Position numbers and translations under genes: made by a program. The notes below the pieces were generated by a model, which was not told where the DNA came from, searched no databases, and saw only the letters and a program-made list of their open reading frames with translations. Of a stretch of DNA of 64,000 bases, positions 36,127 to 44,882 are shown piece by piece; position 1 is the stretch's first letter, and every line of letters begins with the position of its first letter. This stretch comes from Cyclobacterium roseum (GTDB lineage: Bacteria; Bacteroidota; Bacteroidia; Cytophagales; Cyclobacteriaceae). The stretch is taken from the NCBI RefSeq assembly GCF_010119225.1, contig NZ_WNKF01000003.1, positions 248,001-312,000 on the forward strand, in the 5' to 3' direction.

Positions 36127-36411
36127 TTACGCTGCTTTGTACTTTTGGTCTTTTAATGCATGGTACCTGCTGCCTTGATCGACTTTCTGACCGGACAAAG
36201 ATTCCATGAACCTGCTCCAGGAACTGTTTTTCTTGCGTTCTACTTCCTGAAAGATGGTTTGTTTTTGTCGAATCACACCGATCATCTCCGCTCCAATTTG
36301 ATGAGGGATGTTTACGGTTTCATTTCCGATTTGGATGTTTAGGGAACCGTTCTCAGGATCTACCCAGGTTTTTAATTCCCTCTCTGCTGTTTCGTAAGTG
36401 TACTTTAACAT
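36127..36411 (-). CDS. Small conserved protein of unknown function, copy 2 of a tandem pair
   Basis: A 94-residue paralogue of the preceding entry, transcribed first. It shares the core MLKYT-ET...ELKTWVDP, NIQIG, VNIPH, VIRQKQ and SSWS-FME, and ends in a different, basic tail (ALKDQKYKAA). Retention of both copies and of the conserved core argues for real genes despite the small size. The gap between the two genes is 70 bases. No neighbour suggests a role. Confidence 0.75.
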   Translation of the reverse strand: MLKYTYETAERELKTWVDPENGSLNIQIGNETVNIPHQIGAEMIGVIRQKQTIFQEVERKKNSSWSRFMESLSGQKVDQGSRYHALKDQKYKAA

Positions 36412-36968
36412 GACGCTGTTTATTTATATGAAAGAATAAAGTTTTTACAAAGACTACCCGCTGTTACCTGGTTTTCAAAACAAGGAGGCAAAACGTTTAG
36501 CTGTTAGTCTGTGCGCTCCTGCTTTGTGACTTTGTTGCTGTTTGATGATGCTAAGGTAGAAAAAGTTTTTAAAACAAAAAACAATTTTGGTAATTTAAAA
36601 TGCATTTTTTTGTTGTCTAAAAAAGTAAATATGCGATTTTGCGCTTTTTTGGCCGATTTTGGCTGTTTTTTATTTCAAAAAAAAATCAAAATTTTTTTCG
36701 ACAATCTGACTCAGACAATCATTTATTACTCCATGAAGGGACTTTTCTTTGGAAGCGAATGCTGGAATGACATGGATTTAAAGAAAAATGAGGCATGCCG
36801 CGAAGGCTTCATGGTTTCATAACATCCGTTTAGCACATTTAGCTAGGAATAATTCGTTAATTTAAATAAACTTCCAATCAGTTACCGGATTTTCACCTTG
36901 GCAAAGGGTATGATTGGGAACATGGAAGTAGTACAACTATAGCATAAAAGTAACAATCCTCAATTTAT
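36412..36968. other. Gene-free, AT-rich divergent region
   Basis: About 550 bases between the small-protein pair (minus) and the PhoX gene (plus). Bases 36560-36720 contain long A and T runs and repeats of GATTTTG. A 103-codon frame at 36511-36822 has no family character and low-complexity composition, so I do not call it. The region should hold promoters for both flanking units, but no exact TAnnTTTG box was found. Confidence 0.45.
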
Positions 36969-38378
36969 ATGAAACAATCAGCAAAAGATTCCCGAAGAAA
37001 ATTCATAAAGGCTTCCGGTATGGCCACCCTTGGTTTTATGGGCCTTTACCAATTTATGAATCCCGGCACCTCCCTCGCTGCCTCTTCCTCCAGGGCTCCT
37101 TTAGGATATGGTCCGTTAAAAAAGGATCCCGCAGGAATTCTGAATTTACCGGAGGGGTTTACCTATAAAATCCTCAGCAAAAAGGGAGACAAAATGTCTG
37201 ACGGCCTGTATTTGCCTGGTCTCGCCGATGGAATGGGTGCTTTTCAGGGGAAAAATGGCAAAACCATCGTTGTCCGGAACCATGAAATCAGCCCGGATTC
37301 CCTGGAGCATTCCGGATTTGGGCCTAATAATGAATTGGTGGGCAGCCTTTCGTCGACCGATTTTTATGATTTCGGAAAGGGCATTTTGCCTTCTTTGGGC
37401 GGCACGACCACCTTTGTGTATAACGAAAACACAGGAGTGTTGGAGCACCAATACTTGAGCCTGGCTGGCACCATACGAAATTGCGCCGGGGGGATTACTC
37501 CCTGGGGTTCCTGGCTGACCTGTGAAGAAAACACATCGAAAAAAGGGGATTACGATGATCGCCTGGAGAGGGATCACGGATACGTATTTGAGGTACCTGC
37601 AAGTGAAGAAGTACTCCGCGCAGTACCCAAGCCCATTAAAGCCATGGGCCGGTTCAATCACGAGGCGGTAGCAGTCGATCCGGCTTCGGGAGTGGTTTAC
37701 CTGACCGAAGATCGGGGCGATGGGATTTTTTACCGGTACATCCCCAACAGCCCGGGGGAATTGCACAAGGGCGGTAAGCTTCAAGCCCTGGCTATTTTAG
37801 GTGAAAAGAGCCGGGACACGCGTAATTGGAAAGATAGTGAAGGTCCTGAATTTAAGCTAATGGAAGGGCATCAGGTCACCTGGGTAGATATCGAAAACGT
37901 GGAATCTCCGGAGGACGATCTTCGTTTTCAGGGATTTGATAAGGGCGCAGCCGTTTTTGCCAGAGGCGAAGGTATCTGGTGGGGCGATAAGGAAGTATAC
38001 TTTGCCTGTACCAATGGAGGGAAAATTGGTGCCGGACAGGTGTTTCGGTATACTCCCAGCCTATATGAAGGCAAACCGGAAGAAAAGAATGCTCCGGGTG
38101 AGCTCAGTCTCTTTGCAGAACCCAACGATCGGGAAATCCTGAAAAACTGTGATAACCTGGCGGTTGCCCCCTGGGGCGATGTGATTCTATGCGAAGACCA
38201 CAAGCACCCCTTTTTGGTAGGGGTTACGCCGGAGGGCGAGTTGTATCACCTGGCAGAAAATGTGGGCTACGCCTCGGAACTTGCAGGAGGGGTATTTTCT
38301 CCATCAGGTAAGACCTATTTTGTGAATATTCAAGGGCCGGGAATCACGCTGGCCATCACCGGTCCCTGGAAAAGTTAA
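36969..38378 (+). CDS. Tat-exported PhoX/DUF839-family phosphatase-like protein
   Basis: A 469-residue protein of the PhoX (DUF839) beta-propeller family. The N-terminus carries a twin-arginine signal, DSRRKFIKASG (Arg9-Arg10), followed by a hydrophobic stretch, so it is exported folded, as expected for a metalloprotein. PhoX marks are VVRNHEISP, GTIRNCAGGITPWGSWLTCEE, GRFNHEAVAVDP, YLTEDRGDGIFYRY and GDVILCEDH. PhoX enzymes are calcium/iron alkaline phosphatases; this branch has not been firmly assigned a substrate. It is a single-gene unit and may respond to phosphate, but I see no Pho-box-like repeat. Confidence 0.88.
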   Translation: MKQSAKDSRRKFIKASGMATLGFMGLYQFMNPGTSLAASSSRAPLGYGPLKKDPAGILNLPEGFTYKILSKKGDKMSDGLYLPGLADGMGAFQGKNGKTIVVRNHEISPDSLEHSGFGPNNELVGSLSSTDFYDFGKGILPSLGGTTTFVYNENTGVLEHQYLSLAGTIRNCAGGITPWGSWLTCEENTSKKGDYDDRLERDHGYVFEVPASEEVLRAVPKPIKAMGRFNHEAVAVDPASGVVYLTEDRGDGIFYRYIPNSPGELHKGGKLQALAILGEKSRDTRNWKDSEGPEFKLMEGHQVTWVDIENVESPEDDLRFQGFDKGAAVFARGEGIWWGDKEVYFACTNGGKIGAGQVFRYTPSLYEGKPEEKNAPGELSLFAEPNDREILKNCDNLAVAPWGDVILCEDHKHPFLVGVTPEGELYHLAENVGYASELAGGVFSPSGKTYFVNIQGPGITLAITGPWKS

Positions 38379-38401
38379 GTTTTCAAAGGAGCCAAGAAAT
38401 A

Positions 38402-38433
38402 GCAAAGCCGGGGTAGTTGGACTTCGGCTTTGC
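38402..38433 (+). terminator. Hairpin after the PhoX gene, possible terminator
   Basis: GCAAAGCCG (38402-38410) pairs perfectly with CGGCTTTGC (38425-38433) around a 14-base loop, 23 bases after the stop. The T tract after it is poor, so efficiency is doubtful. Confidence 0.5.
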
Positions 38434-38566
38434 CTATTAAGGTGCGCATTATTGGTCTGATCAGTAGAAACCCTGCTTTTTAGTTTGGAAAGATTGGCAG
38501 GAAGGCGCTGATTTTCTGTCGGGTTAGCCCCGGTAATTCCTTTTTTGGGCCACATTGCACATTACT

Positions 38567-38598
38567 TTTGTTATTCATTAAAACATCATCTATATTTG
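38567..38598 (+). promoter_or_regulatory. Bacteroidota-type promoter for the TPR/ribH unit
   Basis: TTTG at 38567-38570 and TATATTTG at 38591-38598, spaced by 20 bases, match the -33/-7 consensus fully. Start of transcription near 38604, about 11 bases ahead of the first ATG. The best promoter match in the window. Confidence 0.65.
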
Positions 38599-38614
38599 CC
38601 ACTCAAAATTTAAA

Positions 38615-39337
38615 ATGATGGCGAAGCAAAAGACCAGAAAGGGAAAAGCAGCACCTGATACATCCAACGAGCTTCTTGAAAATCCAGAAGCAATCGCAAC
38701 GCGTCTTGGAAGAGGGGAAGTGTTTCTAAAAGAAAATACCAGATTGGTTGGGGGCATTATTGGTTTAATGATCCTTATCATCGCAGGAATCGTTGGTTAC
38801 CAGATCCACAAGGCGAATCAAAACGAGAAAGCCCAGGGGGAGATGTTCCAGGCCGTGTATTATTACGAGCAGGATAGTGTGGATTTTGCCCTGAATGGGG
38901 ATGGGGTTCAACTTGGATTTTTGGATATCATTGACCAATATGGAGGGACAGACGCTTCGAATATGGCTCACTTTTATGTCGGGTCTATTTATCTCTCCGA
39001 AGGGGAATACCAATCAGCCGTTGATCACTTGGAGGAATTTTCCTCGGATGATTTTCTGGTGCAGGCCCAGGCGTATTCTCTGACTGGAGACGCTTACCTG
39101 GAATTAGGAAATACCCAGGAAGCAATTCGGCAATATAAGAACGCTGCCAACTATAAGGAAAATAAGTTTTTTACGCCAAAATATTTATTCAAATTAGCCA
39201 TTGCTTACGAAGAGGCTGGAAATTTGCAGGCCGCAATCGATACCTATGGAGAGATTGAATCGAATTACAGTGATGCTTATGAATACACCGAAGCACGTAA
39301 ACATAAGGCAAGGCTGGAAGGTCTCGCTTCTAATTGA
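38615..39337 (+). CDS. YfgM-like TPR protein with one membrane helix
   Basis: A 240-residue protein with a basic N-terminal tail (KQKTRKGKAAPD), one membrane helix at about 48-67 (LVGGIIGLMILIIAGIVGYQ) and a periplasmic domain of TPR-like repeats, including YVGSIYLSEGEYQSAVDHLEE in parts and TGDAYLELGNTQEAIRQY. The layout is that of YfgM, an ancillary SecYEG/periplasmic chaperone factor, and Bacteroidota homologues are commonly found next to ribH. Two ATGs, 38615 and 38618, are both possible starts. Function inferred from architecture. Confidence 0.8.
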   Translation: MMAKQKTRKGKAAPDTSNELLENPEAIATRLGRGEVFLKENTRLVGGIIGLMILIIAGIVGYQIHKANQNEKAQGEMFQAVYYYEQDSVDFALNGDGVQLGFLDIIDQYGGTDASNMAHFYVGSIYLSEGEYQSAVDHLEEFSSDDFLVQAQAYSLTGDAYLELGNTQEAIRQYKNAANYKENKFFTPKYLFKLAIAYEEAGNLQAAIDTYGEIESNYSDAYEYTEARKHKARLEGLASN

Positions 39338-39360
39338 TACGGATATAATCCATAACAAGA

Positions 39361-39394
39361 AAGAGTAAGGCCAGGGAGGTTTTACTCTTTTTTT
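39361..39394 (+). terminator. Terminator directly upstream of ribH
   Basis: AAGAGTAA (39361-39368) and TTACTCTT (39382-39389) form an 8-bp stem with a 13-base loop and a T tract to 39394. Only 20 bases separate it from the ribH start codon, so it may act as an attenuator rather than a simple end point. Confidence 0.7.
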
Positions 39395-39414
39395 ATGAAA
39401 AAAACGCAGGTCCA

Positions 39415-39891
39415 ATGGCTTCAACCTTAAAAAATCTCAGTCAACATTCCGATAGTAATATTCAGGACATTAGCAGTAAAAAATTTGGCTTGCTGGTATC
39501 GGAATGGAACGATGAAATCACCGAGTCCCTTTACAGTGGTGCTTTGGAAACACTATTGCGCTATGGTGCCAAACGGGAAAATATTTTCCGGAAAAATGTT
39601 CCCGGATCTTTTGAATTGCCATTGGGGGCGCAATGGATGGCCCGCCAGGAAGGCATTGATGCCGTTATTTGCCTGGGCTGTGTGATTCAGGGTGAAACGC
39701 GTCATTTTGAGTTTATTTGCAATGCCGTTGCTCAGGGGATCACACAGGTAGGGCTGAATTTTGACAAACCGGTAATTTTCGGGGTATTGACCCCCGATAC
39801 CCAGCAACAAGCGCTGGATCGGGCCGGAGGAAAACATGGCAACAAAGGAGATGAAGCCGCCATCACGGCAATAAAGATGCTGGGCTTTTAA
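39415..39891 (+). CDS. ribH: 6,7-dimethyl-8-ribityllumazine synthase
   Basis: A 158-residue lumazine synthase. The family marks are VSEWNDEITESLYSGALETL, VPGSFELPLGAQWMA, LGCVIQGETRHFEFICNAVA (with the catalytic His region) and FGVLTPDTQQQALDRAG. It condenses the ribityl-uracil with a butanone phosphate, the step before riboflavin. An 11-codon reading frame (39395-39430) starts 20 bases earlier in another frame and overlaps the ribH start. No FMN riboswitch is visible upstream. Confidence 0.95.
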   Translation: MASTLKNLSQHSDSNIQDISSKKFGLLVSEWNDEITESLYSGALETLLRYGAKRENIFRKNVPGSFELPLGAQWMARQEGIDAVICLGCVIQGETRHFEFICNAVAQGITQVGLNFDKPVIFGVLTPDTQQQALDRAGGKHGNKGDEAAITAIKMLGF

Positions 39892-39934
39892 TGGGATTTT
39901 CCTGTAATCACTTATTTACTAATCTGCAATTCGC

Positions 39935-41260
39935 ATGAAAATCATGAAATTTGGCGGTACTTCCGTAGGAAGACCGGAAAGAATGCACCAGGTTAAAGAC
40001 CTGATCATTGCTGATGATGAAAAAAAGATCGTGGTATTGTCTGCCCTGTCAGGCACAACCAATGCCCTGGTAGGCATAGGAGAAGCACTGGCGGAGGGTA
40101 AAAAAGATAAGGCCAGGCAGAAAATAGAGGCCCTTCAGGAGCATTATACTAATTTCTACATGGAACTGCTGACAACCAAAGCGAGTAGATCCAAAGCGGT
40201 TCAAATCATCAAGGAGCATTTTGAGTTTTTGAACATTATCCTGAAAATTTCCTTTAATGAAGCAATAAACAAGGACATCCTGGCCCAGGGCGAGCTGTTG
40301 TCTACCAAATTGTTTTACACCTTGCTACAGGAATTGGAAATTCCCGCGGTATTCCTGCCTGCCCTGGAATTTATGAGTATCGATGAAAACGACGAGCCGG
40401 AATTATCACGGATAAGAGAGCGACTGGAGGCCATAATGGCCAGGTACCCGGAGGATAGTATTTTCATTACCCAGGGTTACATATGTAAAAACCATCGAAA
40501 CGAGGTGGATAACCTGAAACGAGGTGGCAGTGATTATTCTGCCTCCCTGATTGGCGCAGCCGTTTCTGCCTCCGTTGTGGAGATATGGACCGACATCGAC
40601 GGTATGCACAATAACGACCCCCGAATCGTAGAACAAACCAGACCCATTGCGCACTTATCCTTCGATGAAGCGGCGGAACTGGCTTATTTTGGCGCAAAAA
40701 TCTTACACCCAGCTTCTATTTGGCCGGCACAATTGCACAACGTGCCGGTGAAATTGCTAAATACCATGGCTCCCGAAGCTGCGGGTACGACCATTACGGG
40801 AGCCGGAGAAGGTACCGTAGGCGTAAAAGCCATCGCAGGAAAGGATGGGATCACCGCGCTCAAAATCAAGTCCAGCAGAATGCTTCTGGCTTATGGGTTT
40901 TTAAGGAAGGTGTTCGAAATTTTCGAAAAATACCGCACCTCCATTGACATGATCACTACCTCGGAGGTGGCTATTTCCCTGACGCTGGATGATGTGACGC
41001 ATTTGAAAGAAATTACCGCAGAGTTGCAAAAATTGGGTAAAGTGGAGGTAGATCACCACTTATCCATCATTTGCATTGTTGGAAATACCATCATGGAGGA
41101 ACCTGGGGTACTCAACAAAATCATGGGTAGCTTGGAACAGTTTCCACTACGTATGGTTTCATATGGGGGTAGTAGGCATAACGTTTCTATCCTGATAGAC
41201 GGAAAACATAAAGAACTGGCGTTGAAACGTTTGAATCAGGGTCTCTTTGATTTAGAATAA
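39935..41260 (+). CDS. Aspartate kinase, monofunctional
   Basis: A 441-residue aspartokinase. The amino-acid kinase domain starts with KFGGTSVGRPERM, and contains VVVLSALSGTTNAL-like sequence, NLKRGGSDYSASLIGAA and WTDIDGMHNNDPR; two C-terminal ACT domains (from about residue 300, RMLLAYGFLRKVFEIFEKY and then MVSYGGSRHNVSILI) give feedback control. It makes aspartyl phosphate for lysine, threonine and methionine. No homoserine dehydrogenase domain is fused. The next gene starts immediately after the stop (TAA ATG), so coupling is likely. Confidence 0.95.
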   Translation: MKIMKFGGTSVGRPERMHQVKDLIIADDEKKIVVLSALSGTTNALVGIGEALAEGKKDKARQKIEALQEHYTNFYMELLTTKASRSKAVQIIKEHFEFLNIILKISFNEAINKDILAQGELLSTKLFYTLLQELEIPAVFLPALEFMSIDENDEPELSRIRERLEAIMARYPEDSIFITQGYICKNHRNEVDNLKRGGSDYSASLIGAAVSASVVEIWTDIDGMHNNDPRIVEQTRPIAHLSFDEAAELAYFGAKILHPASIWPAQLHNVPVKLLNTMAPEAAGTTITGAGEGTVGVKAIAGKDGITALKIKSSRMLLAYGFLRKVFEIFEKYRTSIDMITTSEVAISLTLDDVTHLKEITAELQKLGKVEVDHHLSIICIVGNTIMEEPGVLNKIMGSLEQFPLRMVSYGGSRHNVSILIDGKHKELALKRLNQGLFDLE

Positions 41261-41602
41261 ATGCAAGGTAGCACAGACGAAAAATCCGGCAATTTCCTGG
41301 AACGGTTGAAATCCAAGTGGAAACTTAGAAGTTTGTGGCAGGTCATACTTGTATTGGTCGTTTTTGCTTGTACGGGATTTACGATTCTAATCGTCAAAAA
41401 GCCCATTTTCGATTTCCTGGGGGTAGATACACAGGAGGGTGGTTTTTTTAAGACCTTATTGTATTTACTGCTGGTACTCCCTTTATATCAGGTATTTCTG
41501 TTGGTATATGGTTTTATTTTCGGACAGTTTTCCTTTTTTTGGGAAAAAGAAAAGCAGTTTATCCGCCGGATGGGAAGGCTTTTTACCGGAAGGAAAAATT
41601 AA
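41261..41602 (+). CDS. Small membrane protein (DUF6787-like) downstream of aspartate kinase
   Basis: A 113-residue protein with two membrane helices (about 25-45, SLWQVILVLVVFACTGFTIL, and 63-88) and basic ends. The segment SLWQVILVLVVFACTGFT and the aromatic FGQFSFFWEKEKQF resemble a Bacteroidota family I recall as DUF6787; that label is from memory and tentative. Function unknown. It starts at the base after the aspartate kinase stop codon. Confidence 0.7.
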   Translation: MQGSTDEKSGNFLERLKSKWKLRSLWQVILVLVVFACTGFTILIVKKPIFDFLGVDTQEGGFFKTLLYLLLVLPLYQVFLLVYGFIFGQFSFFWEKEKQFIRRMGRLFTGRKN

Positions 41603-41631
41603 ATAGTATAGGTTTTGAACAAATCATATAG

Positions 41632-43443
41632 ATGGCCAAACAACGAGGTTTACCCTTAGACGAAAGCGAAAAAAGAAGATTAAATAAGAAGAACCTGGAT
41701 AAGCTATCTGGTATTTTCAGGTTTGCACTTCCCTATAAAGGATCTTTTATCCTGGGAATGTTATTTCTTTTCTTTTCCAGTTTGATGCTCCTTACGTTTC
41801 CTTTTGTGGCGGGAAAACTCATTGACGCTGCTTCAGGAAAAGACTGGATCATCAACGACATCAATGGAATTGCTTATATCTTGCTTGCTATATTGCTAGT
41901 GCAAAGCGTTTTTTCATTTTTCCGCGTTTGGCTTTTTGCACAGGTGAGTGAGCGGTCCATGCGGGACATTCGGGTGGCCCTTTACGACCGGTTGGTCAGA
42001 CTTCCCATGACATTCTTTGACCAACGGCGCACGGGAGAATTAATCAGCAGGATCACCTCAGATGTGAGCATGCTGCAGGATACGTTTTCCATCACCCTGG
42101 CCGAGTTACTGCGCCAATTGATCACCCTGATCGTTGGTATTGGATTTCTTTTTTACACCACTCCGAGACTTACCTTATTTATGCTGGCCACGATCCCGGT
42201 TTTGGTTATCATAGCCATGGTGTTTGGCAGGTTCATTCGAAAGCTTTCCAAAACCACACAGGACGAACTGGCTGCTGCTAATGTGGTGGTGGAAGAGACA
42301 CTTCAATCAATCATCACGGTCAAGTCGTTTACGGGAGAGGCCTATGAATCCAACCGGTATCGAAACCGGCTGGAGCGAGTGGTTACCATTGCCCTGAAGG
42401 CAGCCGGATTTCGGGGAGCGTTTATTTCCTTTATCATATTCGCTTTATTTGGCGGAATTGTTGCCGTAATCTGGTATGGAGCCACGTTGGTAAGTGCAGG
42501 CGAAATGAGCATCGGCGATTTGGTTTCCTTTGTACTGTACACCACTTTTATTGGCGGATCCATAGCCGGACTGGGAGATATTTACGGGCAGGTACAGAAA
42601 GCCATCGGCTCATCTGAAAGGGTGCTGGAAATCCTGGAAGAAGAAGCCGAACCAGAGTTGCCTACAAGTGAAGAAAAGCGGGTTTCAGGGGCAATATCAT
42701 TTGAAGATGTGGTTTTTCACTACCCGACGCGTCCGGAGTTCCGGGTTTTGGACGGCCTGAACTTTTCCATCGCACCGGGAGAAAAGGTGGCACTGGCAGG
42801 ACATAGTGGTGCCGGTAAATCTACGGTAATCCAATTGCTGCTTAAATTTTACAATGTCGGCCAGGGTGCCATTTTAGTAGACGGGGAATCCATCGGTCAA
42901 TGGGACCCTCAGCGCTTGCGAAAAAACATTGGCATTGTACCGCAGGAAGTATTGCTTTTCGGCGGCTCCATCCGGGAAAACATTCTGTATGCCCGACCCG
43001 GCGCCAGTGAACAGGAGGTAGTCGAGGCTGCCCGGCAAGCGAATGCCTGGGAATTTATCGAACGGTTTCCAGAAGGATTGGACACGCTGGTAGGAGAACG
43101 GGGGATCAAATTGTCTGGCGGGCAGCGTCAGCGAATTGCCATCGCCCGGGCCATACTCAAGGATCCGGCCATACTGATTTTGGACGAAGCCACTTCTTCT
43201 CTGGATGCAGCCTCGGAAGCACTGGTGCAGGAAGCCTTGGATCAATTGATGCAGGGAAGAACGACGATCATTATTGCGCATAGGCTGGCTACTATTCGGA
43301 AAGTAGACCGGATATACGTATTGAAGGCCGGTAAAATTATCGAACAAGGAAACCATGAGGAGCTCTCAGCCAAACAGGGCGGACATTATGCCCATCTGGT
43401 TAACTTGCAGTTTGTGGATGATATCGCAAAGCCTTCAGACTAA
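41632..43443 (+). CDS. MsbA-like ABC exporter (fused membrane and ATPase domains)
   Basis: A 603-residue half-transporter. Six membrane helices lie within residues 25-320, followed by the ATPase domain with Walker A GHSGAGKST, Q-loop IVPQEVLLFGG, signature LSGGQRQRIAIARA, Walker B ILILDEATSSLD and H-loop IIIAHRLAT. Homodimers of this type export lipids, lipid-linked molecules or drugs; it could be MsbA or a general multidrug exporter. Its last 44 bases overlap the end of nadC on the other strand. Confidence 0.92.
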   Translation: MAKQRGLPLDESEKRRLNKKNLDKLSGIFRFALPYKGSFILGMLFLFFSSLMLLTFPFVAGKLIDAASGKDWIINDINGIAYILLAILLVQSVFSFFRVWLFAQVSERSMRDIRVALYDRLVRLPMTFFDQRRTGELISRITSDVSMLQDTFSITLAELLRQLITLIVGIGFLFYTTPRLTLFMLATIPVLVIIAMVFGRFIRKLSKTTQDELAAANVVVEETLQSIITVKSFTGEAYESNRYRNRLERVVTIALKAAGFRGAFISFIIFALFGGIVAVIWYGATLVSAGEMSIGDLVSFVLYTTFIGGSIAGLGDIYGQVQKAIGSSERVLEILEEEAEPELPTSEEKRVSGAISFEDVVFHYPTRPEFRVLDGLNFSIAPGEKVALAGHSGAGKSTVIQLLLKFYNVGQGAILVDGESIGQWDPQRLRKNIGIVPQEVLLFGGSIRENILYARPGASEQEVVEAARQANAWEFIERFPEGLDTLVGERGIKLSGGQRQRIAIARAILKDPAILILDEATSSLDAASEALVQEALDQLMQGRTTIIIAHRLATIRKVDRIYVLKAGKIIEQGNHEELSAKQGGHYAHLVNLQFVDDIAKPSD

Positions 43444-44278
43444 TATCCAGGCTTTTCACCTGGTGCGTCAGAGCACCGACAGAGATGTAGTCTACGCCCG
43501 ATTCGGCTACAGGGATGATGGTCTGCTCGTCTATGCCTCCGGAAGCTTCTGTTTGATAGCGGTCTCCAATAAGGGCCACCGCTTCTTTCATTATTTTAGG
43601 AGCCATGTTGTCCAGCATGATGATGTCAACGCCTCCCGTTGTCAATACTTCCCTTACCTCATCCAGACTGCGGGTTTCGATTTCAATTTTCAAATCCAGC
43701 TGTTTCTTTTCCAGGTACTGCTTGGTAGCTTTAATGGCTTGAGCGATGCCTCCTGCAAAATCGATGTGGTTATCTTTAAGCATGATCATGTCATACAGTG
43801 CAAAGCGGTGATTCTTTCCTCCTCCGATGGCAACTGCCCATTTTTCCAGCATACGGAAGTTAGGAGTGGTTTTCCTGGTATCCAACAGCTTGGCTCGGGT
43901 ATGGCTAATCAATTCATTCATCTGTTTCGTTTTGGTGGCAATGCCGCTCATGCGCTGCATGCAGTTCAGGACCAATCGTTCGGTAGTCAGGATAGAAGCT
44001 GCTCTTCCCGATACTCGAAGGCCAATTTCACCGGGTTGCACCCGATTACCGTCTTCCAGTAGCAAGTCCACATGAAGCTCCGGATCATGGTAGTTAAAAA
44101 TTTTTTCCGCCAGAGACAGCCCGGCAATGATTCCACTTTCCTTAATAAGGAGCTGCGCTTTGCCCAGCTGCTCGGAGGGGACGGCGGCCAGGGTGGAATG
44201 ATCCCCGTCTCCCACATCTTCCAATAGGGCGGACGCTATAAAATTAGTTAGCCGATCTTCCGTTACGTATTCCTGCAT
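43400..44278 (-). CDS. nadC: Nicotinate-nucleotide diphosphorylase (carboxylating)
   Basis: A 292-residue quinolinate phosphoribosyltransferase. The N-terminal LEDVGDGDHSTLAAVP, the central RLVLNCMQRMSGIATKT and DTRKTTPNFRMLEKWAVAIGG in parts, KNHRFALYDMIMLKDNHI, and the C-terminal EASGGIDEQTI and SVGALTHQVKSLDISL are all present. It converts quinolinate to nicotinate mononucleotide in de novo NAD synthesis. It follows the DUF4783 gene on the same strand after 45 bases, a neighbourhood conserved in Bacteroidota as far as I know. Confidence 0.95.
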   Translation of the reverse strand: MQEYVTEDRLTNFIASALLEDVGDGDHSTLAAVPSEQLGKAQLLIKESGIIAGLSLAEKIFNYHDPELHVDLLLEDGNRVQPGEIGLRVSGRAASILTTERLVLNCMQRMSGIATKTKQMNELISHTRAKLLDTRKTTPNFRMLEKWAVAIGGGKNHRFALYDMIMLKDNHIDFAGGIAQAIKATKQYLEKKQLDLKIEIETRSLDEVREVLTTGGVDIIMLDNMAPKIMKEAVALIGDRYQTEASGGIDEQTIIPVAESGVDYISVGALTHQVKSLDISLKALRYHPQTAS

Positions 44279-44323
44279 ATTGCTCTAAAATTACGAAATA
44301 TTTTGTAACCGGACAGCTAAAAT

Positions 44324-44725
44324 TTAATGTCGGATAAAATCCATGCTGTAAATAAGAAATGGCTGGCCATCCTTCTTTTTACCGCGGATCAAAAGGCGAA
44401 AATCACCTTCGGCAGACTGATAGGTACCGATCAGATAAGAGAGGTTGGCACTGGATTTGCCTTCCTGCTGTAGCTGAAATCCTTTGGAAGGGTTATTTTT
44501 GAAAAAATCCCTTAGTACGATTTGCGCCTGACTTTTTGAAAAATCACGTTTGTCGTTATTAAAACTGATTTCGACTCTGTCATCCAGGTAGTTGACGATT
44601 TCCTGACTGGAGCCTTCCTGCAGTGCAACGGCTAGTGCCTTTCCTTCCTCCTGAGCTTGGACAAAGGAGAAAAGGCAACACCAAAATAGGCCCGCTACAA
44701 AGAGTTTGGGGATTAAACGTAACAT
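44324..44725 (-). CDS. DUF4783 exported small protein
   Basis: A 133-residue protein with a signal peptide ending near FVQAQ (residue 25). The mature domain has the NTF2/SnoaL-like alpha-beta outline seen in DUF4783: LDDRVEISFNNDKRDFSKSQA in parts, VLRDFFKNNPSKGF and YLIGTYQSAEGDFRLLI. DUF4783 is a Bacteroidota family with no assigned function, typically beside nadC. Periplasmic location is inferred from the signal peptide. Confidence 0.8.
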   Translation of the reverse strand: MLRLIPKLFVAGLFWCCLFSFVQAQEEGKALAVALQEGSSQEIVNYLDDRVEISFNNDKRDFSKSQAQIVLRDFFKNNPSKGFQLQQEGKSSANLSYLIGTYQSAEGDFRLLIRGKKKDGQPFLIYSMDFIRH

Positions 44726-44835
44726 GGTTTCAGTTTTTACAAATTTCAGGCCAAAAAAGAGTTCCTGTTTTATTAATACGGACCTTTTTTACCTGGGAGG
44801 GGACTAGTAATGTGACGGGGTAGATTATTGGGTTA

Positions 44836-44870
44836 TTTGCTGACCGCTATGCTTAATTCTCTTATATTTG
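44836..44870 (+). promoter_or_regulatory. Bacteroidota-type promoter for gpmI
   Basis: TTTG at 44836-44839 and TATATTTG at 44863-44870, spacing 23, both match the consensus. The transcript would begin near 44877 and carry a structured leader of about 100 bases. Confidence 0.5.
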
Positions 44871-44882
44871 CGGGGCAATGAG

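Noticed and set aside
36511-36822. 103-codon frame in the AT-rich region before the PhoX gene
   Set aside because: Composition is low-complexity, rich in Phe/Lys from A and T runs, there is no domain pattern, and it lies in a stretch that looks like regulatory DNA.
37146-37784. 212-codon frame opposite the PhoX gene
   Set aside because: Antisense shadow with no recognisable domain.
43355-44062. 235-codon frame opposite nadC
   Set aside because: Antisense to a well conserved enzyme; open by codon bias of the real gene.
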